Notes under the pieces: model-generated
Databases searched by the model: none
What the model saw: only the letters and a program-made list of their open reading frames with translations
What the model was told of the DNA's origin: nothing
NCBI GenBank assembly: GCA_029552825.1
Contig: JAKPDL010000060.1
Location: 1 to 64,000 of the forward strand
Direction of reading: 5' to 3'
Length of the DNA stretch: 64,000 nt
From: Bacteroidota bacterium
Lineage (GTDB): Bacteria > Bacteroidota > Bacteroidia > Bacteroidales > VadinHA17
Position numbers and translations under genes: made by a program
Shown: in pieces, positions 54,095-63,664 of the stretch
Layout: each line of letters begins with the position of its first letter
Numbering within the stretch: position 1 is the stretch's first letter

Positions 54095-55465
54095 ATGGCT
54101 CTTAAACCGTCAATACCAAAAGGCACCCGCGACTTTTCACCGGCAGAGGTTTTAAAAAGGGACTATATATTCGGCACCATAAAGGAGGTTTTCAAACTGT
54201 ATGGTTTTCAACCACTTGAAACACCGGCAATGGAAAACCTCTCGACACTGCTTGGGAAATATGGTACAGAAGGCGATAAACTTCTTTTCAGAATACTCAA
54301 TTCGGGAGATTTTCTTGAAGGTGTTTCAGAAAGTGAACTTCAGAATCCCGACCATTCCGTTCTTTCATCAAAAATATGCGAAAAAGGTTTACGGTATGAC
54401 CTTACAGTACCATTCGCAAGATATGTGGTGCAGCACAGGAATGAGATTACCTTCCCATTTAAGCGCTATCAGATACAACCTGTATGGAGAGCCGACAAAC
54501 CTCAGAAAGGCAGATACAGGGAGTTTTACCAGTGTGATGCAGATATTATTGGCAGTGACTCACTTTTGAATGAATATGAGCTTATCAGGATAATTGATGA
54601 TGTTTTTTCGAAGCTCAATATACCGGTTGCTGTCCGTCTTAATAACCGCAAGATTTTGATGGGCATTGTCGAAGCTGCAGGTGTGTCAGGAAGGTTCAGT
54701 GAAATAGCGGTAGCTATCGACAAACTTGACAAGGTGGGAATGCAAGCAGTTGAGGAAGAGCTGGTTGGGAAGGGGATCCCGCGCAGTGCTGTTGAGAGTC
54801 TGAAAAACATTCTTGAAGTTGAAGGCTCAAATGCCGGAAGGATGGAAAAGCTGAAACAGTTTCTGGTTAATTCAGAAACAGGGAAGAAGGGTATTGAAGA
54901 AATGGAAACCATGTTCCGGCTTATAAATTCCGACCCGCCAAGCTCGGAGATAGTTTTTGACCTTACGCTGGCAAGGGGGCTTGATTACTACACCGGAACA
55001 ATAATTGAAGTAAAGGCAACCGGTGTTAACATTGGCAGTATTTGCGGTGGCGGCCGTTATGATAATTTAACTGGAATTTTTGGACTGGAAGGAGTCTCAG
55101 GCGTTGGGATATCTTTTGGAGCTGACAGAATTTACGATGTGCTTACCCTTAAAGAAGGTTTTTCGTCATTAGGAACATCTGCATCGAAGGTACTCATTGT
55201 AAATTTCGGTGATACAGAACTGCAGTATGCACTCAGGATACTGAAAATTCTGCACAGTCATGGGATTAGTGCCCAGATTTACCCTGATGCAATAAAAATA
55301 GGGAAGCAGTTTGCTTATGCCAATTCGTTAAATATTCCTTATGTAGTTGTTGCGGGTGAGGATGAAATAAAGGGAAGTGAAGTTACAGTGAAAAACATGG
55401 CAGAAGGCTCCCAGACAAGAATCAGTATCGAGAAACTTGGTGATTTTTTAACCATGCAAACCTGA
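54095..55465 (+). CDS. hisS: Histidyl-tRNA synthetase
   Basis: 456 residues from ATG 54095 (MALKPSIPKGTRDFSPAEV); an upstream TTG is inferior. Class II synthetase motifs: motif 2 IQPVWRADKPQKGRYREFYQ, the His-specific LARGLDYYTGTIIEV, motif 3 GGGRYDNLTG, GVGISFGADRIYDVL. Anticodon-binding domain at the C-terminus. TACTTTTG at 54066-54073 may be the -7 box. Confidence 0.96.
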   Translation: MALKPSIPKGTRDFSPAEVLKRDYIFGTIKEVFKLYGFQPLETPAMENLSTLLGKYGTEGDKLLFRILNSGDFLEGVSESELQNPDHSVLSSKICEKGLRYDLTVPFARYVVQHRNEITFPFKRYQIQPVWRADKPQKGRYREFYQCDADIIGSDSLLNEYELIRIIDDVFSKLNIPVAVRLNNRKILMGIVEAAGVSGRFSEIAVAIDKLDKVGMQAVEEELVGKGIPRSAVESLKNILEVEGSNAGRMEKLKQFLVNSETGKKGIEEMETMFRLINSDPPSSEIVFDLTLARGLDYYTGTIIEVKATGVNIGSICGGGRYDNLTGIFGLEGVSGVGISFGADRIYDVLTLKEGFSSLGTSASKVLIVNFGDTELQYALRILKILHSHGISAQIYPDAIKIGKQFAYANSLNIPYVVVAGEDEIKGSEVTVKNMAEGSQTRISIEKLGDFLTMQT

Positions 55466-55472
55466 CAGTAAG

Positions 55473-55955
55473 TCAGTTATTTCTCAGTCGGCGTTGCGGA
55501 ACCTGTTCAGCCGGTGCAGCAGGTGCATTTCTTAATTCCCTCAGAAGTTCAAGCCGGTACTGATTTTCAGCCTGATATAACCTTATGATCTTTACCGGTG
55601 ATAGTATCTCTCTAAATTTTTTATGATATTCGGCGGTAAGGTTTGCATCCTGCAGTTCAAGAGAAACAAGACGGTCGGCAGCTTCCGTAAGCTCTTTTTC
55701 TGACATGTTGAGTTCATTCTGAGCAGCTCTTCTGATAATTGAAGTTCGCTCTTTCTGAAGTTCATTCTTTTTCACCTGAAGCTCATTGTATACAGGCCAG
55801 AAGCGCTGTGCTTCCTCAGGTGTAAGATTTAGCCTTTTTGTCAAAAATGCCACCTTATAAGCGTAAAGCCTGTCACCCGGTGCATCTTGCTGTGAAAATA
55901 CGAACTGAAACGCTGCGAACAGGAGCAGAACAGTTATTATAAGTCCCTTTTTCAT
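55473..55955 (-). CDS. CpxP/Spy-like periplasmic helical protein
   Basis: 160 residues. Signal peptide (ITVLLLFAAFQFVFSQ), then long amphipathic helices with LTPEEAQRFWPVYNELQVKK, an LTxxQ-like pattern found in Spy/CpxP folding chaperones and in sensors beside ECF sigma factors. It is the third gene of a sigma/anti-sigma operon (12 bases after the anti-sigma gene), so an envelope-stress output or sensor is likely. A short Ala/Pro tail (NAPAAPAEQVPQ) ends it. Confidence 0.7.
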   Translation of the reverse strand: MKKGLIITVLLLFAAFQFVFSQQDAPGDRLYAYKVAFLTKRLNLTPEEAQRFWPVYNELQVKKNELQKERTSIIRRAAQNELNMSEKELTEAADRLVSLELQDANLTAEYHKKFREILSPVKIIRLYQAENQYRLELLRELRNAPAAPAEQVPQRRLRNN

Positions 55956-55967
55956 ACCCTGTATTTT

Positions 55968-56393
55968 TTATAAAAGTTCATAAATTTCAGATGGTTCAAT
56001 ATTTTCATTGATAAGATAATCAATTATTTCTTCACTGTCTAACCCTGTAAGTCCGGTTTCAAACCATGAATCAGAAATTTCCTGTTCGAGGGTTGGAATG
56101 TCAATATCGTAAATTATTGTTTCAAGAACCTGTTCAGAATTCAGGTCGATGAAAGCGATATCCCGGTTACCGTTTCTGGTGTTGGTGAGCAACCCGGTAA
56201 TACCTATAATTGTAAGTGCGGCAACTGAAGCTGCAATTGCAATTATATACCTTATCCTGATTACTTTTCCGGGATGTTTCTGTTTTCCTCCGGCTTCCGA
56301 AGTTGCCGCAATTATTTTTTTACTGACATCCTCGAAATAGTTATCAGGCACCCTGAAGGGATTCTGTTTCGGTATTTTGTCGAGATTTTTCAT
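55968..56393 (-). CDS. Probable anti-sigma factor, single-pass membrane protein
   Basis: 141 residues. A short cytosolic N-terminus (LDKIPKQNPFRVPDNYFEDV), one membrane helix at about 48-68 (YIIAIAASVAALTIIGITGL), and an acidic periplasmic C-terminus (ENIEPSEIYELL). No zinc-binding HxxxCxxC. Position directly after the ECF sigma gene (34 bases) is the main reason for the call; sequence alone would leave it hypothetical. Confidence 0.6.
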   Translation of the reverse strand: MKNLDKIPKQNPFRVPDNYFEDVSKKIIAATSEAGGKQKHPGKVIRIRYIIAIAASVAALTIIGITGLLTNTRNGNRDIAFIDLNSEQVLETIIYDIDIPTLEQEISDSWFETGLTGLDSEEIIDYLINENIEPSEIYELL

Positions 56394-56427
56394 TGTTGTC
56401 TTTTAGATGGTTCAAAATCATTAAAGT

Positions 56428-56973
56428 TTAAAGTGTTTGCAGATATTCTTCAATCTTTTTTACTGCATGATGATAAGAAGCTTTCAGAGCGCCTACTGAG
56501 GTATTAAGAACTTTACTCATATCCTCGTAAGGCATTTCGTCATAATATCTCAGGTTGAAAACCACCCTCTGTTTTTCAGGAAGCTTTAGAATAGCATTCT
56601 GCAGTTTCCTCTGGGCTTCATCGCCGTCGAACCAGGTACTGCCCTCAACGGATCTTGCAAGGATGCCGGCAAGGTCATCGAGCGATGCGGTACCGTTTTT
56701 ATTTCTTCTGTTTAATATTGCAAGTGCCTCATTAGTGGCAATGGCATATAGCCATGTGTACAATGAACTTTCGTGCCTGAAGCTGCCCAGATTTTTCCAT
56801 GCGTTCATGAAAGTGTTCTGGAGAGCATCGTCGGCATCCTCGTGAAGAATAACCAGTCGGCGGATATGCCAGTATAACTTCCGGCTGTAGCGTTCAACCA
56901 GAAGCCTGAAGCCTTTACTGGTATCCTTTTGAAGAAGGTCTGTAATATCCCTGTCGCAGTCTTTGCCTTCCAA
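56428..56973 (-). CDS. ECF-family RNA polymerase sigma factor
   Basis: 181 residues. Region 2: YWHIRRLVILHEDADDALQN then TFMNAWKNLGSF; region 4: LPEKQRVVFNLRYYDEMPYE then VGALKASYHHAVKKIEEYL. Of the RpoE-like group. Heads an operon with the anti-sigma and CpxP-like genes; likely an envelope-stress regulon that includes its own operon. Confidence 0.92.
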   Translation of the reverse strand: MEGKDCDRDITDLLQKDTSKGFRLLVERYSRKLYWHIRRLVILHEDADDALQNTFMNAWKNLGSFRHESSLYTWLYAIATNEALAILNRRNKNGTASLDDLAGILARSVEGSTWFDGDEAQRKLQNAILKLPEKQRVVFNLRYYDEMPYEDMSKVLNTSVGALKASYHHAVKKIEEYLQTL

Positions 56974-57073
56974 ATTGAACCTCCTTTTGAATTATTAGAT
57001 TGTAATTTTCAAAAAAGTTTAAAAAGATGTAATCCAAATTTCAGTAAAAAAATAATCTCAAAGAAGGAAATTG

Positions 57074-57081
57074 TACCTTTG
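57074..57081 (+). promoter_or_regulatory. Probable -7 box of ychF
   Basis: TACCTTTG matches TAnnTTTG, 22 bases before the ychF ATG. No clear -33 TTTG. The region also serves the divergent sigma gene. Confidence 0.45.
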
Positions 57082-57102
57082 TATGATCTTTCTTAAACGC
57101 TT

Positions 57103-58200
57103 ATGGCACTGCAATGCGGAATTATAGGGATTACAAATGTAGGTAAGACAACGATTTTCAATTGTCTCTCAGGCACAAGGGTTGAAACCAGTAGTGCGGC
57201 TTTCAGTGCGTCGAAATCTAACATAGGTGTCATTCATGTTCCCGATCCCCGGCTTTATGAGCTCAGGAAGTTTCAGGTAACGGAAAAGATAGTCCCCACA
57301 ACTGTGACTATAGTTGATATACCGGGGCTTGTACGTGGCTCAAGCAGGGGAGAAGGTGTGGGAAACAGGTTCCTTGCCGATATAAGAAACACAGATGCAC
57401 TTATACATGTTCTCAGATGCTTCGACGATGAGTTACTCCCGCATGTTGATGGTTCGGTTGATCCCGTAAGGGATATTGAAACTGTAAACCTCGAGCTGCA
57501 GGTCAAAGACCTTGAATCGGTGGAGAAGAAAATTGAACGACTGTCGAAAATTGCCAAGTCGGGAGATAAAGATGCAAAACGGGGGATTGAAATTTTGTCG
57601 CATCTGAAGGAACATTTTGAAAATTTTGGCAATGCTAGAGACCTGAATCTGACCGGTGAAGAGAAAAAATATATTGATGACCTGTTTCTTCTCACAATAA
57701 AGCCGGTGTTATATGTATGCAATGTGGACGAAAAATCGGTGCACACCGGCAATAAATATGTTGAACAGGTTAAAGAGTATCTTAAGGGGAAGGACGCTGA
57801 GGTGCTGGTGATTGCAGGTAAAATGGAAGCTGAGATTGCCGAACTTGAAAACGATGAAGACCGGATGGCTTTCCTGAATGATGCGGGTCTTGATGAACCT
57901 GGTGTCAATAAGCTGGTAAGGGCAGCCTACCGATTGCTTAACCTGATTACATTTTTTACTGTGGGACCAAAAGAAATCAGGGCATGGACAATAAAAAAAG
58001 GAACTAATGCCCAGCAGGCTGCAGGTGTTATTCATTCTGACCTTGAAAGGGGATTTATCAGGGCTGAAGTGATGAAATACAATGACTTTGTTACACTGGG
58101 CTCTGAACATGCCTGCAAAGAGGCCGGGAAATTTCATGTGGAAGGGAAAAATTATATTGTAGAAGACGGAGATATACTTCATATCCGTTTTAACGTTTAA
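57103..58200 (+). CDS. ychF: YchF/OLA1 family ATPase
   Basis: 365 residues. P-loop GITNVGKTTIFNCLSGT; G3 VDIPGLVRGSSRGEGVGNRF; G4 region CNVDE (NxxE rather than NKxD), the change that makes YchF prefer ATP. TGS domain at the end (FFTVGPKEIRAWTIKKGTNA). Ribosome-associated stress regulator. 5 bases before the carboxypeptidase gene. Confidence 0.96.
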   Translation: MALQCGIIGITNVGKTTIFNCLSGTRVETSSAAFSASKSNIGVIHVPDPRLYELRKFQVTEKIVPTTVTIVDIPGLVRGSSRGEGVGNRFLADIRNTDALIHVLRCFDDELLPHVDGSVDPVRDIETVNLELQVKDLESVEKKIERLSKIAKSGDKDAKRGIEILSHLKEHFENFGNARDLNLTGEEKKYIDDLFLLTIKPVLYVCNVDEKSVHTGNKYVEQVKEYLKGKDAEVLVIAGKMEAEIAELENDEDRMAFLNDAGLDEPGVNKLVRAAYRLLNLITFFTVGPKEIRAWTIKKGTNAQQAAGVIHSDLERGFIRAEVMKYNDFVTLGSEHACKEAGKFHVEGKNYIVEDGDILHIRFNV

Positions 58201-58205
58201 AGGAT

Positions 58206-59903
58206 ATGAACACCCGTATCATCATAATATCCTTGCTAATTTTTCTGTTATCTGCTGTTTCTTTTTCACAGGTTACCAGGAATGAAAAGCTTTTTGAGGA
58301 AGTTAAAAAGTACGGCGAGGCTGAGGTAGTTATATCATATCCGGGCAGGAATGCTATAGAGCTGATAACAAGGAATGTTTCAATTACGGCAGTGAAGGAT
58401 AAAAAAGTTTACATTTCTTTGACGGCTGCCACTTTAAACTGGTTTTTATCGCAAAAGTTTGATTATGAGGTTGTTGAAAAAGAGCCTGCAAAAGGTATCA
58501 TATCTGCTTCTTCGGTAAGCGGTGCAATGGAGTGGGACAGCTATCCTACTTATACCCAGTATGATTCGATAATGAGGAAATTTCAGGCAGACTATCCCCA
58601 ATTGTGTCGTCTCGATACAATTGGCACAAGTATTATGGGACGCCTTGTTCTTGTTCTGAAAATTTCTGATAATGTAAACGATGATGAACCTGAGCCTGAG
58701 GTATTCTATTCATCAACAATACATGGCGATGAGCTGGGAGGCTTTGTCTTGATGTTAAGGTTGGCAGATTATCTTCTAAAAAATTACAATACAGATTCAA
58801 GAGTAAGAAATCTTGTAGACAACCTTGAAATCTGGATAAACCCACTTGCCAACCCTGACGGAACCTACAGGACCGGGAATGAAATAATTTCTCCCACAAG
58901 GTCGAATGCAAACGGTATCGACCTTAACCGAAATTTTCCCGACCCTATGAATCCTTCTATTGTTCCTGAGAAGGAAAACATCGACATGATGGCTTTTATG
59001 CGTAAAAGAAGGTTCGTACTCTCTGCTAATTTTCATTCCGGCTTCGAAGTGGTAAATTTTCCGTGGGACAGATGGCTCAGTAAATATCATGCTGATCATG
59101 ACTGGTTTTATTATATAAGCAGAAAATATGCCGATACGGTACATGTATATTCTGGCCCGGCCTACATGAATTATTATGACAACGGGGTTGTAAGAGGTGC
59201 TGAATGGTATATAATATATGGAGGGAGGCAGGATTTCATAACCTGGGAGTTACAGGGCAGAGAGGTAACCATAGAACTGGATGACATAAAGCAGACTCCT
59301 GCAGCACAGCTGGAGCTTCTCTGGCAATATAACCGGCAATCCCTGATTGGTTATCTGGAAAATGCTCTTTATGGCATTCACGGAAGGGTGGTAGATGCAG
59401 TTACTAAGAAACCTGTACCCGCTAAAATATATATTGCCGGACATGATAAAGACAGCTCTCATGTTTATGCTGATTCGTTGACAGGATATTTTACCAGGTT
59501 TCTGGCCCAGGGTAGCTGGAACCTGACTTTCTCAGCCACAGGGTACAGAGACACTGTTGTTCAGGGAGTAAACGTTGTAAATAATCAGCGTACTGATCTG
59601 TATGTTGAGATGAAATCTACTCCTACCGATATCGATTCAGTAAACCCGGAGAAACCACTTCTGTTTCCCAATCCATCATCTGATATAATCGAATGCCGGT
59701 TGCCTGATTCTATCACAGGTCAGGTAAAAGTCTCAGTAATAAACAGCAATGGTGTAAAAATACTTGAGTACTTGACTTCAGATAGACCGGTGATATTAAA
59801 CGTCGCTTACCTCGATGCAGGTGTATATACTGTAGTTTTTAAATCAACGGTGACCGGACACTCAGCAAGCAGCCGATTTGTTGTATATTCAAGACATTAT
59901 TGA
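58206..59903 (+). CDS. Secreted M14 zinc carboxypeptidase with T9SS type A sorting domain
   Basis: 565 residues. Signal peptide (IIISLLIFLLSAVSFSQ). The peptidase domain from about 105 shows zinc ligands HGDE in SSTIHGDELGGFVLML and His in LSANFHSGFEVVNFPWDRW, substrate Arg/Asn in GIDLNRNFPDP, and catalytic Glu in VTIELDD. A carboxypeptidase-regulatory-like Ig fold follows (GIHGRVVDAVTKKPVPAKIY). The end (LLFPNPSSDIIECRLPDSIT, LDAGVYTVVFKS) is a type A T9SS signal. Likely surface-exposed or released peptide scavenging. Confidence 0.92.
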   Translation: MNTRIIIISLLIFLLSAVSFSQVTRNEKLFEEVKKYGEAEVVISYPGRNAIELITRNVSITAVKDKKVYISLTAATLNWFLSQKFDYEVVEKEPAKGIISASSVSGAMEWDSYPTYTQYDSIMRKFQADYPQLCRLDTIGTSIMGRLVLVLKISDNVNDDEPEPEVFYSSTIHGDELGGFVLMLRLADYLLKNYNTDSRVRNLVDNLEIWINPLANPDGTYRTGNEIISPTRSNANGIDLNRNFPDPMNPSIVPEKENIDMMAFMRKRRFVLSANFHSGFEVVNFPWDRWLSKYHADHDWFYYISRKYADTVHVYSGPAYMNYYDNGVVRGAEWYIIYGGRQDFITWELQGREVTIELDDIKQTPAAQLELLWQYNRQSLIGYLENALYGIHGRVVDAVTKKPVPAKIYIAGHDKDSSHVYADSLTGYFTRFLAQGSWNLTFSATGYRDTVVQGVNVVNNQRTDLYVEMKSTPTDIDSVNPEKPLLFPNPSSDIIECRLPDSITGQVKVSVINSNGVKILEYLTSDRPVILNVAYLDAGVYTVVFKSTVTGHSASSRFVVYSRHY

Positions 59904-60023
59904 TACTGACTGAAAAATTTTATTCGAATCGTAGCCTGCTAATTGCATCTGATGTTAAAAAGACTATTTTTGCTGATTCGGTTTTTTCTGTAATTAAATG
60001 AGTTTAACCTAACAGGGGAAAGC

Positions 60024-61703
60024 ATGGTTTTTTCAAAGTATGAGAAGCATTTAGCATTTCTTTTTATTGTAACATTCTTTTTCCGGTTTTTTTCAGTAAC
60101 AGGTCAGGTTGCGTATATACCTCCTGAAAAGCCAAAGCTGATTGTTTCGATAATTGTTGAGCAGCTCAGATATGATCAGATAGAAAAGCTGAAGGACAGG
60201 TTTGGGGAAGACGGAATCAGAAGGTTGATTAATGAAGGCACAACATTTAAGAATGCAAACTTTAATTATGTACTGACACAATCATCTACAGGTCATGCCA
60301 CCATTGCTTCGGGTACTGAACCCTCTTTTCATGGAATTATATCCGATTACTGGTATGTGCCGCTCAAAAATGAAATTATTTATTGCACACAGGATAAAGA
60401 AGTTGGACCCGTCGGTGGCAGCTACGAGCAGGGGTTACATTCTCCTGCACAGCTTCTCACTTCGACATTTTCTGATGAGCTTGCTTTAGCCACAAAAGGA
60501 AAGGCAAGGATTTTTTCGATTGGGCTTAAGGAGAGTTCTGCTATTCTCTCGGCAGGGCATGCTGCAAATGGTGTTTTCTGGTTCGACAATACAACCGGGA
60601 CGTGGATGTCGAGTTCATGGTATATGAAGGAGCTTCCTGCATGGGTTAATGATTTCAATGCAATGAAGCTTTCCGAGACGTATTTAAATAATATATGGTC
60701 GCCACTGAGGGGAAAAGAGGTCTATTCCGACTTTTTACCCGACTCAAACAGTTTTGAGGCTGGTTTTGGAGGCATATGCTGGTTCCCGTATGATCTTAAA
60801 AAGATGCGCTCGAAAGGCATACCCGACGGCATGAAGGATTATTACCTTATCAGGGAAACCCCTTTTGGCAACAGCTTTACCAAAGATTTTGCAATCAGGC
60901 TTATTAAAGAAGAAGCACTCGGACAGGATGATATAACTGATTTTCTATCAGTATGTTTCTCTGCAAATGATTATATAGGGCACCGTTTCGGACCTTCATC
61001 GGTTGAAGCCGCTGATGCCATACTCAGGCTGGATGCCGACATTGCAGAATTGATAAAATTTCTGAATGAAACCATAGGTAAGAAAAATGTACTGGTATAT
61101 CTTACAGCATCACATGGTGTATCTGAAATACCTGCTGTGCTTGAAAGTAACAGAATCCCTTCGGGCTATTTCAGGCCGAACCAGGCAATGCAGTTGCTGA
61201 GGTTATATCTTAATGCTGTTTATGGCCAGGGAGACTGGGTAAAAGGATACTGGCAGAATCAGGTGTTTCTGAACCGTACACTTATTGAAGATGCCAGAAT
61301 TTCCCTTGATGAAATGCAGAAAAAGGTAGCAAGGTTTCTTGTTCAGCATTCGGGTGTTGCTGCTGCATTTCCCCTTTCGGTTTTCGAAGCAAATGAATTT
61401 ATTTCAGGTAGTCTTCCGGATAAAGCTTCTAACAACTATATTCCACAGCGTTCAGGTGATGTTTTAATAGTGTTGAGTCCGGGATGGGTGGAGAAATCAG
61501 ATAACAGGGTTACAGATCATAATTCTCATTATGATTACGACACGCATGTGCCACTTATATGGTATGGCTGGACGGTAAACAGGGCAACTGTTACAAGGAA
61601 AGTAAACATGACGGATATTGCACCTACTCTTTCGGTAATGTGTGGTATACCATTGCCCAATGCCTGTACTGGAGAGCCAATTAATGAGCTGGTTATAAGG
61701 TAG
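60024..61703 (+). CDS. Alkaline-phosphatase-superfamily protein, PafA-like but with changed active-site residues
   Basis: 559 residues. Signal peptide or anchor about 8-27 (LAFLFIVTFFFRFFSVTGQ). PafA-type layout: IVSIIVEQLRYDQIEKL (PafA has VDQMRWDY, so the metal Asp is Glu here), NYVLTQSSTGHATIASGTEP (nucleophile region; PafA uses Thr, the aligned residue here is Ser), FSIGLKESSAILSAGHAANG (PafA has KDR; here KES), FSANDYIGHRFGPSS and DYDTHVPLIWYG (metal ligands kept). Likely periplasmic phosphate monoester or diester hydrolase; the substitutions suggest different specificity or weakened activity. Residue comparison is from memory. Confidence 0.75.
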   Translation: MVFSKYEKHLAFLFIVTFFFRFFSVTGQVAYIPPEKPKLIVSIIVEQLRYDQIEKLKDRFGEDGIRRLINEGTTFKNANFNYVLTQSSTGHATIASGTEPSFHGIISDYWYVPLKNEIIYCTQDKEVGPVGGSYEQGLHSPAQLLTSTFSDELALATKGKARIFSIGLKESSAILSAGHAANGVFWFDNTTGTWMSSSWYMKELPAWVNDFNAMKLSETYLNNIWSPLRGKEVYSDFLPDSNSFEAGFGGICWFPYDLKKMRSKGIPDGMKDYYLIRETPFGNSFTKDFAIRLIKEEALGQDDITDFLSVCFSANDYIGHRFGPSSVEAADAILRLDADIAELIKFLNETIGKKNVLVYLTASHGVSEIPAVLESNRIPSGYFRPNQAMQLLRLYLNAVYGQGDWVKGYWQNQVFLNRTLIEDARISLDEMQKKVARFLVQHSGVAAAFPLSVFEANEFISGSLPDKASNNYIPQRSGDVLIVLSPGWVEKSDNRVTDHNSHYDYDTHVPLIWYGWTVNRATVTRKVNMTDIAPTLSVMCGIPLPNACTGEPINELVIR

Positions 61704-61705
61704 TA

Positions 61706-62434
61706 CTATTTTCTTTTTCTGTAGGAATCTCTTATTTTGCATGCTTCTGCCAGCAGTGCAGGTCGTTTTTCGCATCCGTTTCCAAGGATAATGAGGTCGG
61801 CACCTGCATTAAAGGCTTCTTTAACCTGTTCAGCCGTCTTCAGTCCGCCGCCAACGGCTAAAGGCAATGTAATGTTCTCTTTAACTGCCCTGATGACTTC
61901 TGATGGGATGGGTTTTATTGCTCCGCTGCCTCCCTCAAGATAGATCATTTTCATTCCGAGCATTTCTCCTGCTAGAGCTGTTGCGGTTATTATGTCAGGT
62001 TTATCTGAGGGTATTGCTTCTGTCTGACTTAAATACTCAACTGAAGTCTTCGAACCGCAGTTAATCAGGATATATCCTACCGGAACAACCCTGTCGCGAA
62101 TATCTTTAAGAAAAGGTGCTGCAATAACATGGTTCCCTATTAGAAGCTCGGAGTTGCGTCCGGAAATGAGTGATATAAAATATATTCCGTCAACCGATGT
62201 ATTCAGCTGTAGAAGATTGCCAGGGAAGAGAATAACCGGTATTGAGCATTTATTCCTGACGTGTTTTATTAACGGATCAATGTTGCAGAAGGTTAAACTT
62301 CCACCTGTAAGTATGTAATCTACTCCTGCTGAAACGGCTGTTTCAATTATATTGTCGAGCGCTTTTCCCTTCGCCTTGTCGGGGTCGAGCAGAAGGGCGA
62401 CCGACTTACGGGATGGGAGTATGCCTGATTTCAT
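61706..62434 (-). CDS. Geranylgeranylglyceryl-phosphate synthase family protein (PcrB/GGGPS)
   Basis: 242 residues from ATG 62434; the ATG overlaps the stop of the upstream PPTase gene (ATGA), so this start is preferred to a GTG at 62455. A TIM-barrel prenyltransferase: VALLLDPDKAKG, VDYILTGGSLTF, PVILFPGNLLQLN, KMIYLEGGSGAIKPIP and LPLAVGGGLKTAEQ all fit. The family joins a polyprenyl diphosphate to sn-glycerol-1-phosphate; in Bacteroidota the product is an ether-lipid precursor of unclear role. Confidence 0.85.
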   Translation of the reverse strand: MKSGILPSRKSVALLLDPDKAKGKALDNIIETAVSAGVDYILTGGSLTFCNIDPLIKHVRNKCSIPVILFPGNLLQLNTSVDGIYFISLISGRNSELLIGNHVIAAPFLKDIRDRVVPVGYILINCGSKTSVEYLSQTEAIPSDKPDIITATALAGEMLGMKMIYLEGGSGAIKPIPSEVIRAVKENITLPLAVGGGLKTAEQVKEAFNAGADLIILGNGCEKRPALLAEACKIRDSYRKRK

Positions 62435-63072
62435 AATATTTTCTTTTTTGTCCACACAATTGCGTAGTTGTCATATTTTGCGTATGAAAGGTCGAATGTA
62501 AGGTTTATTTTGTCAGTTTTAACTATTCCCTTCATTTCTCCTGAGTCTTTCAATTCAAAAGGCTGAATGATAATATTATTCTTTATGCTTATACCTTCTT
62601 TGTCACAAATTTTATAAAGGGCTTCTTTGGCACACCAGTGAAGATAGAGGTGATACTTTGCTCTTGCATGGTCTTTTACTATTTTTTCTTTTTTGTTCAT
62701 GAATTTTGAAGCGAACGCAGCAATATTTGCGTTCATATATTCAAGATCTATTCCCACCTGTTCGTTGGTGCTCAACAGTATTGCGGTAAGGCGGTATGAA
62801 TGGGAAATACTTATAAAATGACTTCCATCTTTCAGAAATGGCTTGTTGTTTTTATTGTATACTATTTTTGCTTCTTTGCCAAGAAGTTCAGCAAGGAGTG
62901 CTCTCACGCTCAGAAATTCAAGCTTTCGGGAATTGCTTCTGAATTCACGAAATCTTTTTCTGTCATCGCTGTCGAGCTCTACCATCCCCAGCAGTGTATC
63001 TATATCTTCTTCAATTTTCCAGACACCAAGGACAGAATACTCGTTCAGATAATGTTTTGTTATGCACCCCAT
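62431..63072 (-). CDS. 4'-phosphopantetheinyl transferase superfamily protein
   Basis: 213 residues from ATG 63072 (MGCITKHYLNEYSVLGVWKI). Transfers phosphopantetheine to acyl-carrier or peptidyl-carrier domains. Motifs of the Sfp group: HFISISHSYRLTAILLS, VGIDLEYMN (metal Asp and Glu pair), and HLYLHWCAKEALYKICD (WxxKEA). Downstream gene overlaps by 4 bases; upstream gldD ends 10 bases away, so all four minus-strand genes are likely one transcript. Confidence 0.88.
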   Translation of the reverse strand: MGCITKHYLNEYSVLGVWKIEEDIDTLLGMVELDSDDRKRFREFRSNSRKLEFLSVRALLAELLGKEAKIVYNKNNKPFLKDGSHFISISHSYRLTAILLSTNEQVGIDLEYMNANIAAFASKFMNKKEKIVKDHARAKYHLYLHWCAKEALYKICDKEGISIKNNIIIQPFELKDSGEMKGIVKTDKINLTFDLSYAKYDNYAIVWTKKKIL

Positions 63073-63082
63073 GTTTGCTTTG

Positions 63083-63664
63083 CTAATTTTTCCAGCGGAA
63101 AGATTCAATGAAATGAACAATATCTTTTCGGAAAAAATCAATTACCGGTGCCAGTGAATCTTCGTTTGGAATGGATGAGAAATAGAGTGCGCCCCTGAGA
63201 AAGTGGTTCAGACTGTCGGTCAGGACGAACTGAATCGCTGAAGCAGCATTACCCTTTATATCGTACAATATTCCGTATACTCTCTCTTCCCGGTTATACC
63301 ATGGTTGTTCACTTATGGCATCGGCCTTTATTGTATGACTGTAAACGAAATCGTTTGCCTCTTTGACGATAAGAGGCAGATTACCTTTCAATTTTTTGTA
63401 ACTTATGTGCAAAGTGGCTCTGAAGGATGGAAAATAAAGATTAAACCAGCATGGTTCAGCTTTATCGCTTAAGTCGTAAGATATTTTTCCATATGCAGGA
63501 TATTCAAAAATAAAAGGACAGGAAGTGTCATAAAGAATATATTGCTTTTCCGGAAAATCTATTCTGAAATACCCCCTGGGTCTGGGTATGGTTTTTTCCC
63601 TGCATGATATAAACAGGGATAATAATCCTGCCAGGATGATGATTTCAATCTTTCTTCTTTTCAA
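63083..63664 (-). CDS. gldD: Gliding-motility lipoprotein GldD
   Basis: 193 residues. Lipoprotein signal IIILAGLLSLFISCREK (lipidation Cys about 21), then PRPRGYFRIDFPEKQY, the GldD signature. Required for gliding and T9SS in Flavobacterium. Overlaps the end of gldE by 20 bases, the conserved gldE-gldD order. Confidence 0.92.
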   Translation of the reverse strand: MKRRKIEIIILAGLLSLFISCREKTIPRPRGYFRIDFPEKQYILYDTSCPFIFEYPAYGKISYDLSDKAEPCWFNLYFPSFRATLHISYKKLKGNLPLIVKEANDFVYSHTIKADAISEQPWYNREERVYGILYDIKGNAASAIQFVLTDSLNHFLRGALYFSSIPNEDSLAPVIDFFRKDIVHFIESFRWKN

